From: Bradyrhizobium sp. BRP22
GTDB taxonomy: Bacteria > Pseudomonadota > Alphaproteobacteria > Rhizobiales > Xanthobacteraceae
NCBI RefSeq assembly: GCF_020194175.1
Contig: NZ_JADYVX010000031.1
Coordinates: forward strand, 33,081-97,080
Length of the DNA stretch: 64,000 bases
Reading direction: 5' to 3'
Positions 21,784 through 30,750 of this stretch are shown piece after piece. A program made the position numbers and the translations under genes. The notes below the pieces were generated by a model. The model was not told where the DNA came from. It saw nothing but the letters and a program-made list of their open reading frames with translations, and made no database searches. Position 1 is the first letter of the stretch. Each line of letters begins with the position of its first letter.

Positions 21784-22215
21784 TTAACGCTGTCTCACCA
21801 GACTCCATTTCTTGATGACTGCCTCGCTCATCTGCCGAGCATCCTCAGCGCAGGAGATTTCGTCGACCCTCACCGAGATTTTCTTGCCGATCAGTGCCTT
21901 GAGCTGATTTTCATGCTCCGCGCCGGTTGTGAGGAGCTGAAACGTCACCGGTCCGGTCTCCAGATTGCACAGGGCGTTCGGCTCGGGTAGCCTCCGCGGC
22001 GCGGTGATGATTTGGTAGGCGACCTTCCTGCCATCCTTGGCATCCCGTATACGCAACGCGTAGAGTTCGCCTGACAGAACTTCGCCAGTATTGATTGGCG
22101 CGACGGTCTTCAGCCGCGCGTCCGCGGGCTCCTCCGCGCGAACAGCGGCCCCAGGAAAGCTCGCTAGCAGAACAAATGCGACGGCAAAATCCATGGCGAA
22201 TCGGCGTTTCGTCAT
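21784..22215 (-). CDS. Small exported protein of unknown function
   Basis: The 143-residue product has a clear Sec signal peptide: a basic start (MTKRRF), a hydrophobic core (AVAFVLLASFPGA) and a cleavage site after AVRA, leaving a mature protein of about 116 residues. The mature part has two Cys (in NALCNLE and ISCAED) that could form a disulfide in the periplasm and no other recognised motif. I cannot assign a family. It has no close partner: the gene to its right on the same strand starts 1.1 kb away and encodes the LLM-type oxidoreductase, which ends 140 bp upstream. Confidence 0.7.
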   Translation of the reverse strand: MTKRRFAMDFAVAFVLLASFPGAAVRAEEPADARLKTVAPINTGEVLSGELYALRIRDAKDGRKVAYQIITAPRRLPEPNALCNLETGPVTFQLLTTGAEHENQLKALIGKKISVRVDEISCAEDARQMSEAVIKKWSLVRQR

Positions 22216-22355
22216 TAGTCAGTCTTCCTTGAGGTGTGCTGGTGAGAAAAGCGTGCGTGGCCGGATCGCGGCAACAGCGTCAGTGCCCGCTGACTGTGCG
22301 GCCAGCATCTTAGCGCGCTGCTACAAACTGTGGTGCCCGAAGTTGGACAGGCGGA

Positions 22356-23390
22356 TCATCTTTGACCAAGTCCACCCATGATCTCGGATTGGATCGCGGT
22401 TGCCGTGCATAGGGAAGCATCCAACGGCAGATTTCCAAACGCAAGTTGACACAGAAGGTAGTTGGCGCCGGCCTCTTCAAGGTGATTAAGCAGACTTTGT
22501 TTCACGGCATCTGGTGTTCCAACAACACACAATTCACTCTCGATTGCTGCATCGAAGGTCAGCGGCAGGTTTGGTGGTGTCGGGATGGCATTGAGCTCGT
22601 AAAGGAATTTGAAGCTCTTGAGCCACTGTGTGTAAGCAGATGCCGCCAGCGTATAGGCATCGCTGTTGGAACGCGCAATCACGATCATGCGGAGTAAACC
22701 GACGAGTGGTGTCTGATCGCCAGCATCGCCATTCGTCCCGCGATGAGCGCGAAACGCATCAGTAACTATGCGGATAGCAGAGGAGGGGCCCACGCACGCA
22801 AGATTTGCGCCATTTGCAGCGGCCCAGGCTGCGGACTCGGGCCGATTGGTGGCAATCCATAGCGGCGGTTTTGGACGCTGATGAGTGTTTAGCGTCAAAG
22901 GAACGCTGTTTAGCTCAAAATGATGGCCATGATAGGATAGGGTGCCGCCCTTCATAGCATTGATAAGGATTTCGCTGGCTTCTTGATAGCGGCTCGGTGC
23001 TGCGTCAGCGGTGATCCCGAAGTAGCCCAATTCAAGCGGAAGTGAGCCGCGTCCGATACCCACTTCGAGCCTGCCGCCGCTCAAGTGATCGAGCATACAG
23101 ATCTCTTCAAACGCGCGCAGCGGATGATAGAGGTTAAGCAGCATCACCAATGGCCCAAGACGAAGGTGCCGTGTGCGTTGTGCGAGGCTCGACAAGAACA
23201 GGTTCGGCGATGGACCCCTCCCATGCGGCGTACAGTGGTGTTCTGCCACATGGTAGGCATAAAAACCAAGTCGATCGTACGCCTCTGCCAACACGAGGCG
23301 ATCGGCGTATTGTCGGGCGGTATCGCGGCCATCCTCGTCGAGGTGATCGAAGATGCCGAAGGCGAACTTTGAAGGAAAGACGTCTTTCAC
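22356..23390 (-). CDS. LLM-class flavin-dependent oxidoreductase (bacterial luciferase-like)
   Basis: The product of 344 residues has the luciferase-like TIM-barrel pattern: an N-terminal FGIFDH, the AEHH segment, PSPNLFLSSLAQRTRHLRLG, and the GGRLEVGIGRG signature of alkanal-monooxygenase-like proteins. Such enzymes use reduced flavin (FMNH2 or F420) from a partner reductase to oxidise an organic substrate. The start is GTG at 23390 with a GGAGA ribosome site seven bases before it. A HisC-like aminotransferase lies 300 bp upstream in the same direction. The pair may act together on an amino acid derivative, but this is only suggested by position. No reductase gene is nearby. Confidence 0.88.
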   Translation of the reverse strand: MKDVFPSKFAFGIFDHLDEDGRDTARQYADRLVLAEAYDRLGFYAYHVAEHHCTPHGRGPSPNLFLSSLAQRTRHLRLGPLVMLLNLYHPLRAFEEICMLDHLSGGRLEVGIGRGSLPLELGYFGITADAAPSRYQEASEILINAMKGGTLSYHGHHFELNSVPLTLNTHQRPKPPLWIATNRPESAAWAAANGANLACVGPSSAIRIVTDAFRAHRGTNGDAGDQTPLVGLLRMIVIARSNSDAYTLAASAYTQWLKSFKFLYELNAIPTPPNLPLTFDAAIESELCVVGTPDAVKQSLLNHLEEAGANYLLCQLAFGNLPLDASLCTATAIQSEIMGGLGQR

Positions 23391-23693
23391 TCGATTATCT
23401 CCAGTAGTAGGTGCGAAGGCAGGAACGTTGGTGCTTCCGGCGCAACGGAGCGGTCAAAGAGCCAGAGCTCTCGTACTGTGGCTGCGCATTTCGTTGTGCT
23501 GTGTTGTTAGCCGCAGTAGTGCGGCGGTGCCGCTGATCATGAGGCAGTTGTCCTTCGAAGCCTCGGTGACCTTGGCAGTTAAGGGATTCATCCGTTGTCG
23601 GTTTTCGTCATCAGTCAAAAGAGATATCGGTGATGCGCCGACAGCACTCATCTATCGGCGGCGCTATCGGCACGCGTGACGTAGCACCAGACA
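23391..23693. other. Intergenic stretch between the aminotransferase and the oxidoreductase genes
   Basis: About 300 bp without a recognisable gene. I see neither a clear terminator nor a convincing promoter. Confidence 0.35.
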
Positions 23694-24812
23694 TTACTGC
23701 TGCGCGGCAGGCGATATCTCCAATTTCGGACAGCCACAAATGTCGCTGACTGCTGCGAGAAACGCGTCCATTTGCGTCGTTGTGCCGAGGCTAACGCGTA
23801 TACAGTCTTCAAGACCCTTATCAGGAAAAAAGGCCACGAGCATCTTTTGCTTTTCCAGAGCGAGCTGCCACCACCTGCCGTCGCGTCCCGCGGGCACGCG
23901 AACTAGCAAGAAATTTGCCTGGGATGGCGTTACAGAGAAGCCAAGTCGCGACAGTGCGCTCGCAACGCGTTCTCTTTCCTGCCTGATGTGCCTGTGGTTC
24001 TCTTCGTAGATGGCGCGATGCGCAAGAATGCTAATGCCGACCGCGTGACCGATCACATTCATGTTGAAGACGTTCTGGATGTTACGAAGCCTCCCGATAA
24101 CCTCGGGGTGGCCTAGTCCGAAGCCGACGCGAATGCCAGCGGCGGCATAGCTTTTCGAAAGTGTTCTTAAGATCAGAAGATTCGGGTAGCGGCTAAGGAG
24201 GCGCAGGCCACAATCAGGCGCAAAGTCGACATAGGCCTCGTCCAAAACGATGAGGCGGTCCGATTCTGCCACAAGGCGTTCGATATCTGCGACCGGAATG
24301 AACGTTCCGGTCGGATTGTTCGGATTAGCTAGGAGAACGAACTTGGCGGCTTTTGTGCACCCCAACAGCAATTGCTCTATAGGCAAGGGCTGAGATTCGT
24401 CGCATCTGATTTCGAGAAGTTGCGCCCCTTGCAACATAGCAAGTTTGCGGTTGAAGGAAAAACCTGGAGATAGCATGGCCACGCTGTCCCCCGGGGTAAG
24501 AAAGGCTCTGTAGATGAGTCCCAGAAGCTCAGATGATCCATTGCCGGCAATCACGTGATCCGTCGCAACCCCGTACGCGTTGGCCGCTGCTTCCCGCAAG
24601 CTGAGGTTATCATCTTCGGGATAAAGATACTGCCGCTCCAGTGCGGCAATTGCACTTTGCCATACGATTGTTGGCAACGGAAAAGGGTTCTCATTCGTGT
24701 CTAGCTTCACGTACGTTGCATCCGGCGCAGTCCGACCGGACGGCGGAGCATTCAACTGTCTCGCTGTCTGCGAAAGAGAAGACAGCACATTTTGCAATTT
24801 TGCATCCAACAT
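23694..24812 (-). CDS. hisC: HisC-like histidinol-phosphate aminotransferase
   Basis: A class I/II PLP-dependent aminotransferase of 372 residues. Visible motifs are KLDTNENPFP near the N-terminus, the substrate loop VLLANPNNPTGT, the DEAYVDF segment and the PLP lysine in RTLSKSYAAAGIR. This set is typical of HisC, which makes L-histidinol phosphate, and of related enzymes acting on aromatic amino acids. As it lies in an accessory island next to an LLM oxidoreductase instead of in a his operon, it is probably a second copy with a specialised role. Which substrate it uses cannot be read from the sequence. A GGAAG ribosome site precedes the start at 24812. Confidence 0.85.
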   Translation of the reverse strand: MLDAKLQNVLSSLSQTARQLNAPPSGRTAPDATYVKLDTNENPFPLPTIVWQSAIAALERQYLYPEDDNLSLREAAANAYGVATDHVIAGNGSSELLGLIYRAFLTPGDSVAMLSPGFSFNRKLAMLQGAQLLEIRCDESQPLPIEQLLLGCTKAAKFVLLANPNNPTGTFIPVADIERLVAESDRLIVLDEAYVDFAPDCGLRLLSRYPNLLILRTLSKSYAAAGIRVGFGLGHPEVIGRLRNIQNVFNMNVIGHAVGISILAHRAIYEENHRHIRQERERVASALSRLGFSVTPSQANFLLVRVPAGRDGRWWQLALEKQKMLVAFFPDKGLEDCIRVSLGTTTQMDAFLAAVSDICGCPKLEISPAAQQ

Positions 24813-24848
24813 CGTGTTCTTCCTTTGAACCGCCCTTGGCAGTCGCAG

Positions 24849-25151
24849 TTACCAGCGCGCCGGTCCGTCAGGCGGACAGATCGTCGCGGAGCAGTTGACG
24901 CTCAATGGTCTGTCCTCAAACTGCGCGGTAGAAGTGCGGCAAAGGGCTAAGCACAGGTTAGGCAGCGACGAATGCTCAGCTATATCCTTAGGCACGAGGT
25001 CTACCTGAGGCCCATCGGCGTCATCGGATAGGTTCGCGAGCAGGGTCGCGAGCGCGAGATATGACGCGACTATCGCGAGCGTAAGCAACCACGCAAGTAG
25101 CGCATCGCGGTCGGCAGGACGTTTCCTCATTTCCATCACCTGGCTAAACAT
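24849..25151 (-). CDS. Hypothetical small membrane protein, 100 residues
   Basis: The frame predicts one membrane helix near the N-terminus (LLAWLLTLAIVASYLALATL) after a short basic start, then a Cys-containing tail of about 60 residues. I do not recognise the family. It ends 37 bp before the start of the HisC-like gene on the same strand, so the two could be co-transcribed. The regular hydrophobic segment argues for a real gene, but nothing else does. Confidence 0.4.
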   Translation of the reverse strand: MFSQVMEMRKRPADRDALLAWLLTLAIVASYLALATLLANLSDDADGPQVDLVPKDIAEHSSLPNLCLALCRTSTAQFEDRPLSVNCSATICPPDGPARW

Positions 25152-25751
25152 CTAGGTGCGTGTGCGATCGCGGGCGATCAGTTCTATCCGATTGCTTCGA
25201 CAAGTCTCATACCAGCGGCAGGTGACTAGTTAAGGAGCCGGCTTTTCTCGTTTAGGATCGAAGCGCAGACCCGTCTCGATTGCTGTCCGGAGTGGCTGTG
25301 AACGAGGCGCAGCGCGTATTCGTCCAGCTCGCAGGGGCCGGCCGGCTCGGGCGCGTCCACTCATGCCAGTGGCATAGGCGTAGAGCGGTAAAGCCGTGGG
25401 CGGTGGTGCTCCAGCCTTCAAGAACGGCAATCGTTTTACGCTGATGCTGTCGCAGGTCCATACGATCCTCCCGCTGGCCAGAGTTGTACCTTGATAGTAT
25501 TTCAGGGCTGCGGCCAGCTGCGTTTAGATCGTACAATTTGACGCTACGTACGATTCAAGCCTCTTCGAGAGGCCAGTCTCATGAATGTATCCAAAACCGT
25601 TGCTCGAAGACGAGGAGATGAGTCAAAACTTGGCGACGAGCACTGGGGTCCGCGACCATCCAACGCCAGCCGCGTGCCTAGTGTCGAACACTCATCTCAT
25701 TCGCACCTAGCTGGAGAACATAGCAATCATGCATGCACTACGCGCGGCAAC
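25152..25751. other. Gene-poor stretch downstream of nolA
   Basis: Six hundred bases with only overlapping short frames. A minus-strand frame at 25230-25430 has a basic, Pro-rich composition and no family likeness. I see no clear hairpin terminator for nolA. Confidence 0.3.
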
Positions 25752-26465
25752 TCAGTGCTGTTCATCCTTCAAGGCGGCAAGTGCGAGGTCGAGATACTGC
25801 ATCAGGCGGGGATCCCAGCCGGCCATGTTGCGCGGCGCACTCAGTCGCGCAAGAACTTTCAGTATCGTTGAAACGGTTGAATCAATTCCAGCGATTTCAG
25901 TGATCAGCGAACGCGCTTGAAGCGCCACAGCAGCCGCCCGTTCGCTGCGGGGATGCTCGCCCCGTTCCACGCAATCACGCAGGTCATCGCGGATCTTCTG
26001 CCAGCGCTCCTCGCGATCTTCGTCTAAGACGCATGTGCATCGGAGATCCGGAGTGCGCTCCTCAACCCGCGACATGGCGTCTAGAGTGGCTGGTAGCTCA
26101 TCTACACTAACGTGTATTTCACCATCCGTTGTCATGTTGCGCAAGCGATCCCGCAGCAGGGTTGTACGCGCGACCTGAAGTTCAATTCTCTCCAAATGCA
26201 TGCGCAGCAAGTCAGTAAGCGAGGTGCTGCCCCCAATCGCTCTGCGAATCTCTTCAAGTGAAAAGCCAAGCTCACGTAGCGCTCGAATTTGATAAACTCG
26301 TTTCACGCTTTCGCGGTCGTACATTCGGTGACCGCCGCCGGTGCGCTCTGAGGCGCTTAACAGGCCCGTGTGCTCATAGTGATGCAATGTGCGTACCGTT
26401 ACCCCGGTAGCCTCTGCAAGTTCGCCAATGCGCCATCGACGCCTTCGTGGTGTAGCTTTTGTCAT
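25752..26465 (-). CDS. nolA: NolA, MerR-family nodulation regulator
   Basis: The product has 237 residues, the known length of Bradyrhizobium NolA. The MerR-type winged helix-turn-helix fills residues 10-80 (WRIGELAEATGVTVRTLHHY, then GGHRMYDRE). A helical region follows (82-110) and an effector domain (111-237) with a Cys pair in RCTC. NolA restricts nodulation in a genotype-dependent way and raises nodD2 expression; in B. japonicum three forms arise from in-frame starts. Met48, Met89 and Met111 could serve as such internal starts here. A MerR-type promoter with a 19-bp spacer sits directly upstream (26481-26511), so the gene probably controls itself. Confidence 0.95.
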   Translation of the reverse strand: MTKATPRRRRWRIGELAEATGVTVRTLHHYEHTGLLSASERTGGGHRMYDRESVKRVYQIRALRELGFSLEEIRRAIGGSTSLTDLLRMHLERIELQVARTTLLRDRLRNMTTDGEIHVSVDELPATLDAMSRVEERTPDLRCTCVLDEDREERWQKIRDDLRDCVERGEHPRSERAAAVALQARSLITEIAGIDSTVSTILKVLARLSAPRNMAGWDPRLMQYLDLALAALKDEQH

Positions 26466-26480
26466 GGTTCTCTATTTTCA

Positions 26481-26511
26481 AGCCTACAACCTGACGTCGG
26501 GTGAGATTCAA
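26481..26511 (-). promoter_or_regulatory. MerR-type promoter of nolA, putative NolA operator
   Basis: On the minus strand there is a -35 box TTGAAT and a -10 box TAGGCT separated by 19 bp, the overlong spacer that MerR-family activators need. The spacer holds the palindrome ACC-n-GACGTC-n-GGT. The -10 box ends only about 16 bp before the nolA ATG, so the leader would be very short, or translation from this start might use a downstream Met. The same layout recurs upstream of nodD2 and of the noeI-like gene. Confidence 0.7.
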
Positions 26512-26609
26512 GCTATTTCAATGACCTAGCTTCTACTACTAACAACTGGCACAGCCTAGATGGCTCCTCTGCCGCCAGCAACGTTGCGCTCCTCGGAGGA
26601 GACGCTTGA

Positions 26610-26822
26610 TCAAGCGGCAGGAGAAATGGCACCGACCACATTCATCAAGGACGCCAACTCGGCTCTACCGGCGGCAGCACGTTCCAAAACAAGCCTGGCG
26701 ATCGCTGCGCGATTTTCAGGAGTCTGCATAGAAGGCGGTAGGGCCGCGACCGCTTCATCAAAAACCCGTCCCAAGACCGTAAGGTCTTCCGGATCGTAGA
26801 CACCACAGTAGTGCTGCAACAT
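26610..26822 (-). CDS. Conserved-looking hypothetical protein, 70 residues
   Basis: The small predicted protein has an even, globular composition and the look of a real alpha-helical domain (DPEDLTVLGRVFDEAVAAL, then ENRAAIARLVLERAA). Proteins of this kind and size are common as orphan genes in rhizobial genomes; I do not know a function. It lies upstream of nolA on the same strand, 145 bp before the nolA start, but the nolA promoter lies between them. Confidence 0.6.
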   Translation of the reverse strand: MLQHYCGVYDPEDLTVLGRVFDEAVAALPPSMQTPENRAAIARLVLERAAAGRAELASLMNVVGAISPAA

Positions 26823-27692
26823 TCATCTCCGTATTCTGATTGGTAGAGCGGCCGCACGTCGCTAAGGCGTTTGGCCAAAAGAAGACAGACCAACCGCGCA
26901 CGGCGACGAAGAGCGGTATGCCTCGGAGTGATGCCGTTGCGCAACACAGTCGCGTTTTGCTCTGTCTCAAGCCCGGTACGCGACATCGGCCGAGCTTCTG
27001 TGAACAATTTGAGAGCACCGCAGGCGTGTATGCCGCCGGTGATGAGTTCTCACGTTCGAAGCGTCGATAGTCTCAGTCATGGCTGCAGGAACGCACGCAG
27101 TCGATGCGAGATCGATCGGCAGCCGGCGCTAATCCGAAAACGATACTCTCAACATTTTCCCCAGCTTGGCTCGCATATGAATGTCTATCGGAGCGGCGGC
27201 TGCTCTGTTGATTCCGTTCACAACGGATCGCAGCACTCTATGAGGAATGGCGAAGGGCGCTCACTCTTGCCAGCGGCGGTGCTGCTCGACATTGTCGCGC
27301 GTGGTATACCAAATGACAGATACTTAAGCGGGCGATGTTCTCCGAAGTTGAGCAGCAAGCGCGGTGGTTCACATCGCACATGTTTGCTCCTTGGTCGCCG
27401 CGGACCGCTGCTGGCGCGGGCACAGTACAGGAGGCATTCTAGGCGAGGGGTGGGGTTCATGCCTCTTATAGAGGAGCTCGTCAAGACGCTGAGAGGGCAG
27501 AGAGCGGTTCGAGCGACCAAGGCTCAGGCCGCTCTCATGAGCTGCGTAGACGAAGTTCGAGCCAGAGGTAGTTCACGCCAGAACCGCCAGCGATGCTTTT
27601 CCGAATCTGCCGCCTACGATAAACGAGCGCCGGCTCCTGACGGAGGAGGTAGGGATGATGGGATTGAAGCGAGTGCGAGAATGATAGGACGC
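26823..27692. other. Gene-poor stretch between nolA and nodD2
   Basis: About 870 bp. A long plus-strand frame runs through it and into nodD2, but it is antisense to nodD2 at its end and shows no family likeness. I see nothing else that can be supported. Confidence 0.35.
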
Positions 27693-28643
27693 TTAACTGA
27701 TTTCGGGGCGGAGCTCTTTGTTTGGTCTAAGGCAGGGAGCCATGCGGGAGGCCTCTTCCAATAATATCTCCCGCATCCAGATGCTTGCCGGATCATTGTT
27801 GTGAAGAGCAGGCCATTGAACGGCCTCGGCAAATGCTGGAAGTGACCGCGGAAGTTCGACGATCTGCAGGGGCATCGTCTGTTCGAAATGCTCGACTAGC
27901 CTTGAGGGCATCGTAGCTATGCGGCCAGTGTCCAAAAGTACAGGCGGGATCATACTAAAGCTCTGCACGACAACCTCAATGCGTCTCGTAAGGCCGTGCT
28001 CAAGTAAAAACCATTCCTCGATGGAGGGCCTTCGCAAACGCCCGAACTTGACTGCGACATGTCCCATTGACATGTATCTGTCGAATGTGAGCCTCCGTGG
28101 GAGCCGTTTATTCGTGTGGCATCCCACGCACACGAGTCGCTCCTCGAACAACGTCGCTTTGGGGTGAGCGCTCGACATGAACAATTCCGGTAAGATAAGA
28201 AAATCGACTTCACCACGCCGGAGAAGCTCGTCTGTCTCATCGGCGAGTGGTAACAGTTCGAAAGTGACGGCGGGAGCTTGCCGTGCGACACGGTCCACGA
28301 CCTTTCGAAAAAATACAATGGTCGTGAAATCGGAAAGAAGGATCCGGAAGCGGCGATCTAATTTGCCAGGATTGAACACGTCCTGGCTAATAATCGAAAG
28401 CTGGATGTGCAGCAGAGCCTCACGAATAGGGCCGGCCAGCGCTTCGGCACGCGGTGTTGGAACAAGTTCTCGGCCTCTCATCGTAAATAGTTCGTCGCGG
28501 AAATAGGTGCGTAAGCGAGCGACGGCGGCACTCATAGCCGGCTGGCTCAGCTTGATGCTGCGTGCCGCTGCGGTGAGGTTGCGCTCGCTCATCAGGGCGT
28601 CGAGCGCAACAAGAAGATTTAGATCAAGGCCCTTGAAACGCAT
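27693..28643 (-). CDS. nodD2: NodD2, LysR-family nodulation regulator
   Basis: The 316-residue product is a NodD: N-terminal MRFKGLDLNLLVALDALM, a LysR helix-turn-helix (LTAAARSIKLSQPAMSAA), then the inducer-binding domain. It is a close relative of the NodD at 29336-30280. By order (nolA, nodD2, nodD1, nod box) it is NodD2, which in B. japonicum represses nod genes and is raised by NolA. A promoter of the NolA type lies 290 bp upstream at 28931-28961. The long leader between that promoter and the start holds no other gene. Confidence 0.95.
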   Translation of the reverse strand: MRFKGLDLNLLVALDALMSERNLTAAARSIKLSQPAMSAAVARLRTYFRDELFTMRGRELVPTPRAEALAGPIREALLHIQLSIISQDVFNPGKLDRRFRILLSDFTTIVFFRKVVDRVARQAPAVTFELLPLADETDELLRRGEVDFLILPELFMSSAHPKATLFEERLVCVGCHTNKRLPRRLTFDRYMSMGHVAVKFGRLRRPSIEEWFLLEHGLTRRIEVVVQSFSMIPPVLLDTGRIATMPSRLVEHFEQTMPLQIVELPRSLPAFAEAVQWPALHNNDPASIWMREILLEEASRMAPCLRPNKELRPEIS

Positions 28644-29335
28644 GTCTCTAATCTATTGAGAACCTTTGGTTGTGCATATGGAGCAACAACGGTTACTTCG
28701 ATGATAGCCTCAGTCTCCGCAGCCTGACTCGGCTCCTTGATTGCCGCGCGGCCGCGAGGAACGCTTTCGTACTGGGTTGCAAGCATGTGGAGCATGCGGC
28801 GGCGTGAAAGTCGCGCCTCGCACTCTACTGTGAACCGTTGAGGTGGGGCGGCCAGCGCGCACCCGTTAAGCCAATAACGCCGCAGACGCGTTATCGACGC
28901 CCGCGTGCGTAGCTTCGCGCCGTTGTTGCAACCCTACAACCTGACGCGGTGTGCGATTCAAGCAATTTCACTGGTGTATGAACATCATTCCAACTGAAAA
29001 GACGCATTTGGCCCAACCTGCCCGATTCGACCGACGGCAATCCAGGAAGGGCCATTCCGCTGCGTCTCTTGGCTGGTGTTTTGCGAACATCTTGCTCCGA
29101 CGGCACCGGGTGTGGGTGCGAGAAGGAAAATCGGATCGCTAATCGATCAAGCAGCAGTCAAGCACGCCACCGGACCGCTAAGCTGACACTTTGAACTGCA
29201 GCGCTTCCTCGGCATGCAGCAGATTGGATACGTGCCTCTCGCAGTTCGAGTATTGCAGGACAACCAGATTGGCCTGAGCAACAAGTCGCGTGGAGGGATT
29301 TGCCGGAGAGCGGGTGATAATACGCCTTGAGTAAC
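28644..29335. other. Spacer between nodD2 and nodD1 with the nodD2 promoter
   Basis: It carries the nodD2 MerR-type promoter at 28931-28961 and otherwise no supported gene. The short frames at 28891-29142 on both strands overlap the promoter and look spurious. Confidence 0.5.
28931..28961 (-). promoter_or_regulatory. MerR-type promoter of nodD2, putative NolA site
   Basis: On the minus strand: -35 TTGAAT, 19-bp spacer, -10 TAGGGT. Over 40 bp around it, 34 positions equal those of the nolA promoter region, in the same orientation, while the flanking sequence differs. This is what one expects if NolA activates nodD2 directly. Confidence 0.7.
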
Positions 29336-30280
29336 CTAACAGCGCCTGCGGTTTCGGGTGGTCTCACGCGGAAAAGCCATGCAGGAGGCCTCCTGCAACA
29401 ATATCCGCCGCATCCAAATACTTGCCGGATCAGTGTTATGAAGCGCTGGCCATTGGATGGCCTCGGTGAATGCGGGAAGCGGGAGGGGTGCTTCGACAAT
29501 TCGCAGAGGGATTGTCTTTACGAAATGCTCGGCCAGCCTTGAGGGCATCGTCGCGATACGCTCAGTTCCCGACAGCATCGGCGGGATCATGGTAAAGCCC
29601 TGCACAACGACCTCAATGCGTCTCTTAAGACCGTGCTCAAGCAAGAACCATTCCTCAATATTGGGCCTTAGTGCCCGCCCGAACTTGGCTGCAACGTGTC
29701 CCATCGACATGTATTTCTCGAATGTGAGCTGCCGTGGCAGCTGCTTGTTCGTCCGGCAGCCTACGCACACGAGCGTCTCCTCGAACAGTGTCGCTTTGGG
29801 ATGCGCACTCGACATGAACAATTCCGGCAAAACAAGAAAGTCGACTTCGCCGCGCTGGAGAAGCTCATCGGGCTCGTCGACAAATGGCAGAAATTCGAAA
29901 CGGACGGCGGGAGCTTCCCGCGCGACACGGTCGACGATCTTTCTAAAGAAAACGATTGTCATGAAATCGGAAAGGAGAATCCGGAAGCGTCGATCCGATT
30001 TGGCTGGGTTGAACGTGTCGCGGGAAATTATGGAGAGCTGAATGTGCACCAGAGCCTCGCGTATCGGCCCAGCGAGCCGTTCTGCTCGTGCTGTTGGAAC
30101 AAGCTCCCGACCCCTCATCGTAAATAGCTCATCGCGGAAATAGGCGCGCAAGCGGGCGACGGCCGCACTCATGGCAGGCTGGCTCAAATTGATGCTGCGT
30201 GCCGCCGCGGTGAGATTACGCTCGTTCATCAGAGCATCGAGCGCGACGAGAAGATTTAGATCGAGGCCTTTGAAGCGCAT
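29336..30280 (-). CDS. nodD1: NodD1, flavonoid-responsive LysR regulator
   Basis: A 314-residue NodD with the same N-terminal LysR helix-turn-helix as its neighbour (LTAAARSINLSQPAMSAA) and a full inducer-binding domain. It is divergent from the nod operon, and the nod box lies 12-60 bp upstream of its start. This is the arrangement in which NodD1 binds the nod box, activates nodABC when plant (iso)flavonoids are present and controls its own gene. It differs from NodD2 mainly in the C-terminal half, where inducer specificity resides. Confidence 0.96.
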   Translation of the reverse strand: MRFKGLDLNLLVALDALMNERNLTAAARSINLSQPAMSAAVARLRAYFRDELFTMRGRELVPTARAERLAGPIREALVHIQLSIISRDTFNPAKSDRRFRILLSDFMTIVFFRKIVDRVAREAPAVRFEFLPFVDEPDELLQRGEVDFLVLPELFMSSAHPKATLFEETLVCVGCRTNKQLPRQLTFEKYMSMGHVAAKFGRALRPNIEEWFLLEHGLKRRIEVVVQGFTMIPPMLSGTERIATMPSRLAEHFVKTIPLRIVEAPLPLPAFTEAIQWPALHNTDPASIWMRRILLQEASCMAFPRETTRNRRRC

Positions 30281-30291
30281 GGCTCGGAGTT

Positions 30292-30340
30292 ATCCATCGT
30301 GTGGATGGGTTCAATAAAAACAATCGATTTTGCCAATCTT
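30292..30340 (+). promoter_or_regulatory. nod box between nodD1 and the nod operon
   Basis: The site contains ATCCATCG-TGTGGATG followed, at the correct spacing, by ACAATCGATTTTGCCAATCT, the conserved core of rhizobial nod boxes. NodD would bind here to start transcription of the nod operon to the right. It is the only clear nod box I found in the window. Confidence 0.92.
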
Positions 30341-30750
30341 GCGGAATGGCGGATAGCAAAGCCGGTCGGTCAGGACAATACAATTCAGGCCGATCAGAAA
30401 CTCGTACCAGTCTTTCTTGGCTCCGCGAAAAGCCTCAGCTGCAACCCGAGCCCTGACCAAAGCGCATGTCCTTTGCGGCCATAGTTTTCAATGGGTTCTC
30501 TGAGCAGCTGCATCGCAGTGGTTTGAGGCGGCTGGCGTCGCGCAGATCGTGTCGGCGCCCTCTGCCGGCAAACGTTCGTATAGCTTTTCCAACCGTTTCT
30601 ATATCGGCCGCTTACTTCCGTAGAATTGAGCCAGCGATCAACTTCGCCGTAACATCCCAACAAGTCGGGAGCTGCTGTGTGGTGGCGCCCACAGCGTTTG
30701 CGATCCAGCCCAATTTGTCACGTGTCCATAGCAGTCAAATCGTACGGAAA
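30341..30750. other. Leader of the nod operon
   Basis: Four hundred bases between the nod box and the first gene. The frame of the downstream nodK/nodY-like gene is open through much of it, from 30466, but without a good start or conserved character, so I take it as leader. Confidence 0.4.

Noticed and set aside
26871..27764. Plus-strand frame of 297 codons between nolA and nodD2
   Set aside because: Low-complexity Arg/Ser-rich composition, no ribosome site that fits, and it runs antisense into nodD2.
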